Source of the DNA: DASWIV01 sp036397475
GTDB lineage: Bacteria; JAJVIF01; JAPKYR01
NCBI GenBank assembly: GCA_036397475.1
Contig: DASWIV010000088.1
Span: 1 to 7,118, forward strand
DNA length: 7,118 nucleotides
Direction: 5' to 3'
Notes under the pieces: generated by a model
Seen by the model: only the letters and a program-made list of their open reading frames with translations
Told to the model about the DNA's origin: nothing
Database searches by the model: none
Part shown: positions 1 to 6,350 of the stretch, one piece after another
Layout: every line of letters starts with the position of its first letter
How positions within the stretch are numbered: position 1 is the stretch's first letter
Made by a program: the position numbers and the translations under genes

Positions 1-29
1 AGTTCATCCGGGATGAGTTCTCTAGCCAT
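1..29 (-). CDS. N-terminal start of a leftward gene, cut by the window edge
   Basis: Only the first nine codons (Met-Ala-Arg-Glu-Leu-Ile-Pro-Asp-Glu) are inside the window, so no function can be given. The start is supported by a strong Shine-Dalgarno sequence, GGGAGGAG, on the minus strand at 45-38, with 8 nt between it and the ATG at 29-27. It lies downstream of the leftward oxidoreductase gene, but the likely terminator at 115-140 separates them, so it probably has its own promoter. An AT-rich stretch at about 60-70 (TACTATATAA on the minus strand) could supply a -10 element, but I see no good -35. That a gene starts here is fairly likely; its identity is unknown. Confidence 0.6.
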
Positions 30-37
30 TTTTTCGA

Positions 38-45
38 CTCCTCCC
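38..45 (-). promoter_or_regulatory. Shine-Dalgarno site of the left-edge gene
   Basis: The minus strand reads GGGAGGAG here, close to a perfect anti-SD complement, 8 nt before the ATG at 29. It is the main reason to accept the very short partial coding region at the left edge. Confidence 0.6.
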
Positions 46-114
46 GAAAACCACTTTCCTTATATAGTATCCGTCGAAAATGGTATGTTTTTGCTCTTTA
101 AGTTAGGTGCTCTT

Positions 115-140
115 AAAATAAAAACGACCCCTAAGGGCCG
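115..140 (-). terminator. Likely rho-independent terminator of leftward transcription
   Basis: Read on the minus strand, CGGCCC (140-135) pairs with GGGUCG (130-125) around a UUAG loop. This gives a six-base-pair stem with one G-U pair, followed directly by the U-rich tract TTTTTATTTT (124-115). It lies about 120 nt past the stop codon of the leftward oxidoreductase gene and about 85 nt before the next leftward start, the right place to end the oxidoreductase transcript. The stem is short for an intrinsic terminator. No U-tract exists on the plus strand, so the site is directional. Confidence 0.5.
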
Positions 141-141
141 C

Positions 142-177
142 GAAGGCATCAAACCTTCCACCTCCAGATGAACTGGA
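142..177 (-). other. Two further small hairpins upstream of the terminator
   Basis: Two perfect 5-bp inverted repeats sit just 5' (in the leftward sense) of the terminator hairpin. TCCAG/CTGGA is at 163-167 and 173-177 with a 5-nt loop, and GAAGG/CCTTC is at 142-146 and 154-158 with a 7-nt loop. With the terminator they form a compact three-hairpin run. It could be an extended 3' UTR structure, the 3' part of a small RNA, or an attenuator for the left-edge gene. I could not match it to a riboswitch or tRNA. The rest of the gene-free stretch 30-260 is AT-rich and shows nothing else I can name. Confidence 0.3.
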
Positions 178-260
178 TTACTTTTATTTTACAATGTCTA
201 TCTGAATTGTACAAGAAAGTAACGAAGCAAAAATGTATTCTGGGTAATTACTAATCGGTA

Positions 261-1427
261 CTAAAACACATTCGTCTCTCTGATTAATTCGCCTTTGTCG
301 AACCTTTCGAGGCAGTACGGCGAGGCATCGAGAGTCGACGTTTTCCCATCCAGAATAAATTCAGCCATCACGCATCCGGTAGCCGGCGCGTGCATGACAC
401 CGTGGCCTGAAAATCCAGTGGCGATCCACAAGCCCTTCGGACCCGGAAGTGGTCCCATTATCCCGTTATGGTCTTCAGATTCCTCATACAGTCCTCCCCA
501 CGCATTCGCTACCTCTGCTTCTTCCAGTCTCGGAATTATTTCGAGGAAATTCGGAATGATCTCTAGAAAGAAATCCATGTCGGCGTCTTCGCTTGTCGAT
601 GATGTCTCGTTCGGATTCGAATGCCCCATCATCAGGCCCCCTGACTCCGGACGGAAATGAGCGGTTGTCATGACGTCGAATGTGAACGGCGCGGTTTTGG
701 GATACCAGTCAAGCGGAGCGGTGCACCACAGTGTGTGGCGCATCGGATGCATGTGTAATTCAATTCCCAGTTTTCCGGTAAGTTCCCTCGACCATGCGCC
801 TGTCGCGACAAGAACATGCCTGGCGGAAATATCACCATCCGATGTTTTCACCACGAAATTGTGATCGCCGATTGTGTCGATATCTGTCACTTCAGTATCA
901 GTGAAGATCGCGATCCCGTGTTTACGTACACCTGTATCGAGGCCATTGACCACGTCGCTCGGGTCAAGCCAGCCGTCCTCGGGAGAGTAATTTCCACCGA
1001 GAATTTCCGATGTCTCTAATTCCGGAATAAGATTCTTGATGAAGTCGGCGTCGACTTTATGTACATTTTCAACACCAAGTTCCATCTGGAGCTGATATGA
1101 ATGTTCCAGCCGCTCAAGTTTTTCCTGGTTACGCGCGAACAGGAGGTACCCGTGCTGTTCGATCTCGAAGTGAGGATTCAGTTCCTGTGGGAATCTTTCG
1201 AGGAAATACTGCTTGGAGTATTTTGAGAATGCCACATTCGACGGTGTCGTGAACTGGGTGCGGAATCCCCCTGCGGCTTTTTGTGTCGAGCCCGATCCGA
1301 GGAATGTGCGCCGCTCGATGATGACGATGTCTTTTTCGCCACGGGACGCAAGTTCCCATGCGGTGAAGAGTCCGACAACTCCGCCGCCGATGATAACGAT
1401 TTTCGCCGTAGATGGAACGGGTGGCAT
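261..1427 (-). CDS. FAD-dependent oxidoreductase, DAO family (sarcosine/glycine oxidase-like)
   Basis: The 388-aa product is a D-amino-acid-oxidase-superfamily flavoenzyme, expected to oxidise the C-N bond of an amino acid or secondary amine. It has an N-terminal Rossmann dinucleotide site, GGGVVG at residues 14-19, with the ribose-binding acid E38 at the end of the second strand. The segment GSGSTQKAAGGFR at 44-56 is typical of the sarcosine oxidase beta/proline dehydrogenase beta branch. The second FAD-contact strand is VATGAWS (207-213), and the C-terminal FAD motif is GFSGHGVMHAPATG (338-351). Length is normal for the family. There is no signal peptide, so it is cytoplasmic. The ATG at 1427 is chosen because an in-frame stop lies five codons upstream and no other start precedes the FAD motif. 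It has no evident Shine-Dalgarno site. No partner subunit genes are visible, so a single-subunit enzyme is plausible. The substrate cannot be told from sequence. A seven-residue internal tandem repeat occurs at 287-300. Confidence 0.9.
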   Translation of the reverse strand: MPPVPSTAKIVIIGGGVVGLFTAWELASRGEKDIVIIERRTFLGSGSTQKAAGGFRTQFTTPSNVAFSKYSKQYFLERFPQELNPHFEIEQHGYLLFARNQEKLERLEHSYQLQMELGVENVHKVDADFIKNLIPELETSEILGGNYSPEDGWLDPSDVVNGLDTGVRKHGIAIFTDTEVTDIDTIGDHNFVVKTSDGDISARHVLVATGAWSRELTGKLGIELHMHPMRHTLWCTAPLDWYPKTAPFTFDVMTTAHFRPESGGLMMGHSNPNETSSTSEDADMDFFLEIIPNFLEIIPRLEEAEVANAWGGLYEESEDHNGIMGPLPGPKGLWIATGFSGHGVMHAPATGCVMAEFILDGKTSTLDASPYCLERFDKGELIRETNVF

Positions 1428-1436
1428 AGGCTCGGT

Positions 1437-1445
1437 ATTTTAACA
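1437..1445 (-). promoter_or_regulatory. Possible extended -10 element very close to the oxidoreductase start
   Basis: The minus strand reads TGTTAAAAT, matching an extended -10 (TGn + TATAAT, five of six in the hexamer). Only 9 nt separate it from the ATG at 1427, so a transcript would start a few bases before, or at, the start codon. That fits the missing Shine-Dalgarno sequence and suggests a leaderless or nearly leaderless mRNA. There is no clear -35. AT-rich sequence can produce such a match by chance. Confidence 0.25.
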
Positions 1446-1510
1446 CTTCACGATGAAAAAATTTAGATTTTTGGAGTTATTGAGTCTGATTAATTCTTAA
1501 CGAAGGAAAA

Positions 1511-2125
1511 TTAATCTATTCTGGACCAACTGGAGAAACTATCCTCTGAGACTTCAGGGTCATCGACATACATCCTCACCACTTGCCAATCGCTTATTCC
1601 AAAGGTACCCAGCTCACATTTATTGGGTATGTCAGGATATGCGATTATTGTGAACGTGGAAGCGCCCCTTGAAGCCGGGATAATTTCAGGCTTATATGCG
1701 GCACGTAAAACATACGGGATTTCATCAGCACTATAATAAAATTCATAGAATTTTTGTTCAGTGGCTGCATCAGGATAGATTCTCCATGTCAAGCTATACT
1801 CTTGAATAATATTGTCCTGAGTGTATTTCCTTTCAATATAACCATCATTGACCATGCCCTCGAAAGTAGCGTACACCCTCCAATTGTTCGTTCCCTGATA
1901 AGCTAACTGGCTTTTTCCGATTTGGCGAAGAATATTGACAGCTCGCTTTTCTGTAAACCCACACCTGGCATTTAACCAGATTCCGTAGCCAAAGTAACCA
2001 AATATGGCGATGAAGAATATTATCCAGAGCAGCTTTGGGAATTTCGACTTGCTGTCATGGGAAGGCTGTACTGCGCTTTTGAGTGTTTCTTCTGATAAAG
2101 ATTCTTGAGAGTTTTCGCTTTCCAT
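1511..2125 (-). CDS. Membrane-anchored protein with pseudopilin-like outer domain, function unknown
   Basis: The 204-aa product has a polar, acidic N-terminus (1-30), one hydrophobic helix (about 32-51) and a soluble remainder, probably outside the membrane because Lys/Arg precede the helix. Just after the helix, residues 58-97 (TEKRAVNILRQIGKSQ, then AYQ, NW, YATFEGMVNDGYI) follow the pattern of pilins and type II pseudopilins: a helix with RxI..AQ..Y, then a strand and 'L..LV..GYI'. A later F/Y-rich segment and paired cysteines (C55 and C170) could support a small beta-sheet domain. It lacks the G-FT-E prepilin peptidase site at the start of the helix, so it would be a fixed membrane protein rather than a processed pilin. 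The start has a good SD (AAGGA, 2138-2134) 8 nt upstream. It stops about 85 nt before the oxidoreductase start and may be co-transcribed with it. The pilin likeness is inference by eye. Confidence 0.75.
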   Translation of the reverse strand: MESENSQESLSEETLKSAVQPSHDSKSKFPKLLWIIFFIAIFGYFGYGIWLNARCGFTEKRAVNILRQIGKSQLAYQGTNNWRVYATFEGMVNDGYIERKYTQDNIIQEYSLTWRIYPDAATEQKFYEFYYSADEIPYVLRAAYKPEIIPASRGASTFTIIAYPDIPNKCELGTFGISDWQVVRMYVDDPEVSEDSFSSWSRID

Positions 2126-2151
2126 GCATCGATTCCTTAGAGAGTTAACTA

Positions 2152-2157
2152 ATTATA
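2152..2157 (-). promoter_or_regulatory. Consensus -10 (TATAAT) for the leftward pseudopilin-like gene
   Basis: The minus strand carries a perfect TATAAT, 26 nt before the ATG at 2125, with the SD AAGGA in between. A transcript would start near 2145 and have a leader of about 20 nt. No good -35 is visible 16-18 bp upstream. The 74-bp region between the divergent genes must also hold the rsmA promoter, which I could not locate. Confidence 0.45.
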
Positions 2158-2199
2158 CCCTTAATTTCCCATTCCCAAAAATGATAAACTTCCCATCCG

Positions 2200-3012
2200 A
2201 TGCCCGGACAGAAACTTGGACAACACTGGCTTGCAGACCACCACGAACTTGAGAAGATTTCGTCGTTCCTGCGCCTTAAAAACGACGAATCCTGCATTGA
2301 GATCGGTGGCGGTAAGGGCGCTCTTTCAAAATTAATAGCAAAAGACTGCAAACGGTTGATCATCTATGAGATCGATTCAAAATGGTCTGACCACCTGCGG
2401 GAGCACTCCCCCAAATGGGGAGATAATATCCTGATAAGGGAAACCGACGCCCTTCAAATAAGATGGGACAGGGATTCTCTTGGAATCGAGAATAACGAAC
2501 CGCTTGTAATTACAGGCAATATTCCCTACTACATCACATCACCGCTATTCCTGAGTCTTGCGTACTCGACCCTAGATTTCGACCGTGCGATTTTCCTTAT
2601 CCAGAAAGAAGTAGCCGAAAGAATATGCGCAAAGCATGGAGATTCTGAGTATTCACGCCTGACAGTCTCCCTTGGTGCATTTCTGATTACCGAAATACTC
2701 TCCGATGTCCCTCCCGAAGCATTCAAACCTCCACCTAAAGTAATGAGCTCAGTAATTTCAATGGTCCGGCATGACGAACCTCTAGTGCCACTGAACTTAG
2801 TGGATTTATTTGAACGGCTCGTCAAGCAATCGTTCCACATGAGACGTAAAATGCTTCGGAACAATCTCAAATCCGCATTTCCTGAATTGAACAATTCGGA
2901 TATACTTTCGTTGCTTGCTGAAGCCGGAATTCAGAGGGAAGCACGTCCGCAGGAAGTATCCGTTGAATCGTACGTTAAACTGGCTGAACTTATTAATGTG
3001 AAATCCAAATGA
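2200..3012 (+). CDS. rsmA: 16S rRNA (adenine1518-N6/adenine1519-N6)-dimethyltransferase RsmA/KsgA
   Basis: The 270-aa enzyme uses S-adenosylmethionine to dimethylate the two adjacent adenosines in the helix 45 loop of 16S rRNA during late small-subunit assembly. The family motifs appear in order: LGQHWL (6-11, usually FGQHFL), SAM-binding motif I IEIGGGKGALS (33-43), the acidic YEID (56-59), TDAL (82-85), catalytic motif IV NIPYYITSP (107-115, NxPY), QKEVAER (135-141), FKPPPKVMSSV (175-185), and RRKMLRNNL (215-223) in the C-terminal rRNA-binding domain. The ATG at 2200 is the only usable start: an in-frame stop lies four codons upstream, and the first motif begins at residue 6. That N-terminus is shorter than in E. 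coli KsgA, and no clear SD precedes it. The last codon overlaps the next gene by 4 nt (ATGA), implying translational coupling. The call is secure. Confidence 0.97.
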   Translation: MPGQKLGQHWLADHHELEKISSFLRLKNDESCIEIGGGKGALSKLIAKDCKRLIIYEIDSKWSDHLREHSPKWGDNILIRETDALQIRWDRDSLGIENNEPLVITGNIPYYITSPLFLSLAYSTLDFDRAIFLIQKEVAERICAKHGDSEYSRLTVSLGAFLITEILSDVPPEAFKPPPKVMSSVISMVRHDEPLVPLNLVDLFERLVKQSFHMRRKMLRNNLKSAFPELNNSDILSLLAEAGIQREARPQEVSVESYVKLAELINVKSK

Positions 3013-3770
3013 AAAAAAACTCATCTCAAATTTTCAAATTTCTGATCACCCTTTCTTTATTAATTGCCATCACTCCGATATCTGCCGATACAGGCGACGG
3101 ATGGCCCGACCTTTACCGCATAGGCCCGACCGGCAGTCCTAAATATATTGCGATCACAATCGACGACGCTCCCATGCCGGATGTGCGGGAAATGCTCGAC
3201 CTCCTCGATGTCCTCAACATAAAAGCGACATTTTTTGTTGAGGGTGAATTTGTCAACTGGCGTCCGGAAGGACTGGTAGCGATCGCCAACGCCGGACACG
3301 AGATCGGAAATCATTCATGGGACCATCCGAACATGACGACTGTCGATGACGATGAATTAAAACACCAGTTCATCGATACAAACAAGCTGGTATTCGATCT
3401 TACCGGAACCAGGATTCACCTGTTCCGTCCGCCTGGAGGGAATTACGATGACCATGTGGTTGATGTCGCCTACGAAAATGAAATGACGACCGTTTTATGG
3501 ACAGCGAATGCGGGTGATTACCTGGAGCCGCCGCCGAGTGAGATTTACCGAAAAATAACTCAGCGCGCGTCGAACGGCGGAATTATTCTGATGCACGATG
3601 GAATTCAGCAGACGCGTGAAGCGCTTCCGTTGATCGTGGAAACTCTCAGAAACCAGGGATATGAATTTGTCACTGTAGGTGAAATGCTGGAAATGACGCA
3701 TGGAGAATGCCAGTGGGAAGATGAGGAAGAACCGGAATTACCCGAGGTAGTTATCATCCCGCGCCTGTGA
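3009..3770 (+). CDS. Secreted polysaccharide deacetylase (NodB/CE4 family)
   Basis: The 253-aa product starts with a Sec signal peptide: K2-K3, a hydrophobic core at about 10-23, and probable cleavage after ISA (A26). The rest is a carbohydrate esterase 4 domain, which removes N-acetyl groups from GlcNAc-type sugars using a divalent metal. All five family motifs are recognisable. Motif 1 is TIDDAP (50-55), with base D52 and metal ligand D53. Motif 2 is HSWDHP (102-107), with ligands H102 and H106. Motif 3 is RPPGG (140-144), motif 4 is ANAGDY (166-171), and motif 5 is LMHD (195-198) with H197. Motif 1 departs from the usual TFDDGP. The protein ends in an acidic tail (about 237-247). Likely targets are peptidoglycan, an exopolysaccharide or chitin-like polymer; sequence cannot choose. 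Its start overlaps the rsmA stop as ATGA without a good SD, so translation is probably coupled to rsmA. Confidence 0.93.
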   Translation: MKKNSSQIFKFLITLSLLIAITPISADTGDGWPDLYRIGPTGSPKYIAITIDDAPMPDVREMLDLLDVLNIKATFFVEGEFVNWRPEGLVAIANAGHEIGNHSWDHPNMTTVDDDELKHQFIDTNKLVFDLTGTRIHLFRPPGGNYDDHVVDVAYENEMTTVLWTANAGDYLEPPPSEIYRKITQRASNGGIILMHDGIQQTREALPLIVETLRNQGYEFVTVGEMLEMTHGECQWEDEEEPELPEVVIIPRL

Positions 3771-3786
3771 CGATATCTTCACACAG

Positions 3787-3804
3787 GTGACAATGTAGTG
3801 ACAT
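3787..3804 (-). promoter_or_regulatory. Pho-box-like direct repeat upstream of phoB, in reverse orientation
   Basis: On the minus strand the sequence is ATGTCACTACATTGTCAC: two exact TGTCAC units starting 11 bp apart, the spacing of PhoB half-sites. It matches the E. coli Pho-box consensus at about 12 of 18 positions, with both TGTCA cores perfect. The second unit, TTGTCAC, is the same as in the E. coli phoA box. It lies 79 bp before the phoB start but points away from phoB. It could be an autoregulatory PhoB site, or a site for a leftward transcript. Confidence 0.45.
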
Positions 3805-3882
3805 GCTTGAAATCGGGTAAATTTGCTGACAGTATTCCATTTTGTACGGCAATTTATTCTCGGGAAAGGCGGGTGAGTTACA

Positions 3883-4587
3883 GTGCCACTTACTGTATTG
3901 GTCATCGAAGACGAATCGGATCTTCTCGAAACAATCGAGTACAACCTGCAAAACGAAGGATTCAGGACACGTACCGCGTTAAACGGTGAAGATGGAATAC
4001 GGTCGGCGCTGATGGACCCTGCTCCTGATTTGATACTTTTAGACATCATGCTGCCCGATGTGACAGGCATCGAAGTCTGCCGGCGCCTAAAACAGACAGA
4101 TAAGACTAAACGTGTTCCCATAATTATGGTCACCGCGAGGGGCGAGGAGATCGACAAGGTGGTTGGATTTGAATCCGGCGCCGATGATTATGTAGTCAAG
4201 CCGTTCAGTGTCAGGGAATTGATGCTGCGAATCAAGGCTGTGCTGAAAAGATCGTCTTCTCCATCGGACGATACCGAGTTATCCGAATTCGGCGTTTTAA
4301 GAATCGATCATCCCGCGCATATGCTCAAGGTGGAGGATGAGGAAGTTCCGTTGACCGCTCTCGAATTCAAGTTGCTCGTTACATTGCTTAACAGAAAAGG
4401 CAGGGTGCAGTCGCGTGACATGCTTCTGAACGATGTGTGGGGAATTGAATCGGAGGTTACAACTCGGACGGTAGACACTCACATCAAGCGCCTGAGGCAG
4501 AAAATAGGCTCGGCGGGCGACTACATTGAAACTATAAGGGGGGTGGGGTATCGTTTCAGGTCTAAGCCCGAGGAGGACGATATTTGA
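3883..4587 (+). CDS. phoB: Phosphate regulon response regulator PhoB (OmpR/PhoB family)
   Basis: The 234-aa DNA-binding response regulator is expected to be phosphorylated by the adjacent kinase and to bind Pho boxes. The receiver domain (about 4-120) has the acidic pair E9-D10, phospho-acceptor D54 in LLLDIMLPD, switch residues T84 and Y103, and K106 in VVKPF. After a short Ser/Pro-Ser linker (124-130), the winged-helix effector (about 137-232) shows LTALEFKLL, the recognition-helix region VTTRTVDTHIKRLRQKIG and the C-terminal IRGVGYRF. The start is GTG at 3883, with GGTGA (3872-3876) as SD at 6 nt. The 112-bp gap from the deacetylase stop suggests its own promoter, and a PhoB-like repeat lies there. 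The last 4 nt overlap the kinase gene. The symbol rests on the Pho-type kinase and on pstS with a Pho box next door; the fold alone would also fit other OmpR-family regulators. In Gram-positive usage the equivalent is called PhoP. Confidence 0.92.
   Translation: MPLTVLVIEDESDLLETIEYNLQNEGFRTRTALNGEDGIRSALMDPAPDLILLDIMLPDVTGIEVCRRLKQTDKTKRVPIIMVTARGEEIDKVVGFESGADDYVVKPFSVRELMLRIKAVLKRSSSPSDDTELSEFGVLRIDHPAHMLKVEDEEVPLTALEFKLLVTLLNRKGRVQSRDMLLNDVWGIESEVTTRTVDTHIKRLRQKIGSAGDYIETIRGVGYRFRSKPEEDDI
4571..4576 (+). promoter_or_regulatory. Strong SD (AGGAGG) that fixes the TTG start of phoR
   Basis: AGGAGG lies inside the last codons of phoB and is spaced 7 nt from the TTG at 4584. It supports the rare TTG start and the TTGA overlap (stop of phoB within start of phoR), implying coupled translation of regulator and kinase. 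Confidence 0.8.
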
Positions 4588-6350
4588 GAGTCGGGATCAG
4601 GGGAAAATTATTCTTAATCTCATTTTTCCTGATACTCATTGTAGTATTCATCAGCAGTTTATACCTTGAGTACGGGCTGGTTGGCAGGCTTGAGTCGGAT
4701 ATCCGGGATCGGCTTCACACTGCCGCGAATTCGGGAAAGGAAATCGTTGAAGTCGCTGGGACGGGTAACTCGGAATACTCGTTCGACGAACTTGCCGACA
4801 GGATAGGCAACTCCACCGGAATCAGAATAACGTTGGTCAACTCGGATGGAACTGTGCTGGGCGACTCCATGCTGTCACCCGGGGAAGTAGCGGAAATCGA
4901 GAACCATTCCAACCGTCCTGAAGTGCAAGCCGCTCTGGGATCAGGAGCCGGCGACTCACGCCGGTACAGCTCAACTTTAAACACTGACATGCTGTACTAC
5001 GCCATACCGTTCAGCACAGGCGAAACAACCGGCGTAATCCGTGCCGCAATGCCATTAAGCGAAGTGGACAGAAATGTGGTGCTTTTAAGATGGAGCATCA
5101 CAGGCGCGGGAATTCTCGGACTGGGAATCGCGATCGTGATGACCCTGCTGGCGTCGCACCTGATGTCCGCCGACCTCAGGAACCTTATCGAACAGGCGAA
5201 GAATATCGCTGAGGGGAAAGAGAAGTCGAGGATCACGATAAAAACGTCCGACGAGATAAGCGGGCTCGCGGGTTCGCTTAACAGGCTTCAGGACGAACTT
5301 GAAATCATGGTGCAGGAGCTTGCGAGCCAGAGATCGCACCTTGAAGCTGTGCTTGAAGGAATCGGGGAAGCTGTGATCGCGATCGACAGGGACAATGTCA
5401 TCACCATGACGAATTCCGCAGCTCAGAAACTGCTTGAGATAGACCAATCTCCAGTCGGGAAGACACTGCTTGAAACAATACGGGTTCCAGTTCTGCACGA
5501 AATGACGGAATCTCTCAACCCGGGAAATTCGGGTACGGTTGAGATTGATTTTCAGGGCACTGAAAAGAAGCGGGTACTGGTCAATGCGGTATCGCAGTAC
5601 ACGTCGAACATTACCGTAGTTGTCATGCAGGACATCACCGACATGCGGCGCTTAGAAAATATCCGGAAGGAATTTGTCGCGAATGTATCGCATGAATTAA
5701 GGACGCCGGTGTCGGTCATCAGGGCAAACGCGGAAACGCTGATGAACGGTGCGATCAATGATAGGGAAAAATCGGAGAAAATTATCGGCGCGATAGTCAG
5801 AAATGCCGAAAGACTCGGGGGCATTATCGGAGATCTTTTGACAATAAGCCGGATCGAGTCGGGTACGTTCAGGATTTCCAGTGAGAAGCTTGAATTAACA
5901 GGGATAATCAGGGCAGTTGTCGAATCGCTGAATGCTGTAGTTGAACAGAAAAAACAGGAAATCGAATTCCGCCTGGATGAAAAAGTGGAAGTAATGGGAG
6001 ACCGTACAGCGATCGACGAGGTGATAGTCAATCTTCTCGATAACGCGATCAAGTATTCCGGACCGGGCGAGAAAATAGCAGTCAGTTCGTCAATTGAGAA
6101 CGGCTGCGTAAAGGTTTCTGTCGCGGATCATGGAGCCGGAATAAGGAAGCGGGACAGGGCACGAATTTTCGAGAGATTTTACCGGGTGGACCAGGGCAGG
6201 TCGAAAGACACCGGTGGAACCGGCCTGGGATTGTCGATCGTGAAGCACCTGGTAAGCTCAATGGGCGGACAGGTCGGTGTCGGGGAGAATACTCCGAATG
6301 GATCGATTTTCTGGTTCACGCTGCCATTAGCGACTCCTGAAAACGCCTGA
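4584..6350 (+). CDS. phoR: Phosphate-sensing histidine kinase PhoR/PnpS type
   Basis: The 588-aa inner-membrane sensor kinase is the partner of the upstream regulator. Order of parts: TM1 (about 9-28); an extracytoplasmic PDC-like domain (about 30-168) with the typical PhoR signature TGIRITL, GDS, ENHSNRPEV and MLYYAIPF; TM2 (about 171-190); HAMP (about 191-244) ending in a coiled coil; PAS domain (about 249-355); HisKA dimerisation helix with H370 in VSHELRTP; and HATPase (about 470-580) with N box NLLDNAIKYS (N487), G1 DHGAGI (515-520), F box FERFYR and G2 GGTGLGLS. All catalytic residues are present, so it should be active as kinase and phosphatase. The large outer domain is the architecture of Bacillus PhoR and related PnpS proteins; E. 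coli PhoR lacks it. The TTG start overlaps the phoB stop (TTGA) behind a strong SD. A typical terminator is not seen after the stop. Confidence 0.93.
   Translation: MRVGIRGKLFLISFFLILIVVFISSLYLEYGLVGRLESDIRDRLHTAANSGKEIVEVAGTGNSEYSFDELADRIGNSTGIRITLVNSDGTVLGDSMLSPGEVAEIENHSNRPEVQAALGSGAGDSRRYSSTLNTDMLYYAIPFSTGETTGVIRAAMPLSEVDRNVVLLRWSITGAGILGLGIAIVMTLLASHLMSADLRNLIEQAKNIAEGKEKSRITIKTSDEISGLAGSLNRLQDELEIMVQELASQRSHLEAVLEGIGEAVIAIDRDNVITMTNSAAQKLLEIDQSPVGKTLLETIRVPVLHEMTESLNPGNSGTVEIDFQGTEKKRVLVNAVSQYTSNITVVVMQDITDMRRLENIRKEFVANVSHELRTPVSVIRANAETLMNGAINDREKSEKIIGAIVRNAERLGGIIGDLLTISRIESGTFRISSEKLELTGIIRAVVESLNAVVEQKKQEIEFRLDEKVEVMGDRTAIDEVIVNLLDNAIKYSGPGEKIAVSSSIENGCVKVSVADHGAGIRKRDRARIFERFYRVDQGRSKDTGGTGLGLSIVKHLVSSMGGQVGVGENTPNGSIFWFTLPLATPENA

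Noticed and set aside
120..180. tRNA or known riboswitch in the structured left intergenic region
   Set aside because: There is no acceptor stem or T-loop GGTTCGA-type motif, and I recognise no conserved riboswitch core; only simple hairpins and a U-tract can be supported.
295..1019. Plus-strand open frames across the oxidoreductase gene
   Set aside because: They are the reverse-strand shadow of a gene with clear FAD motifs; they show no domain, no SD and no hydrophobic pattern of their own.
3762..3789. Inverted repeat CGCCTGTG/CACAGGTG at the deacetylase stop as a terminator
   Set aside because: It can form an 8-bp stem with one G-T wobble, but the loop is 12 nt, no U-tract follows, and the right arm overlaps the Pho-like repeat. 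It does not meet the form of an intrinsic terminator.
3877..3883. CTGTAAC on the minus strand at the phoB start as a Pho half-site
   Set aside because: No second unit lies 11 bp to either side, so a single 7-mer is not evidence.
5552..6052. 166-codon minus-strand open frame inside phoR
   Set aside because: It is antisense to the HisKA/HATPase region, rich in Ser, Ile and Phe as expected of a shadow frame, and has no recognisable motif.
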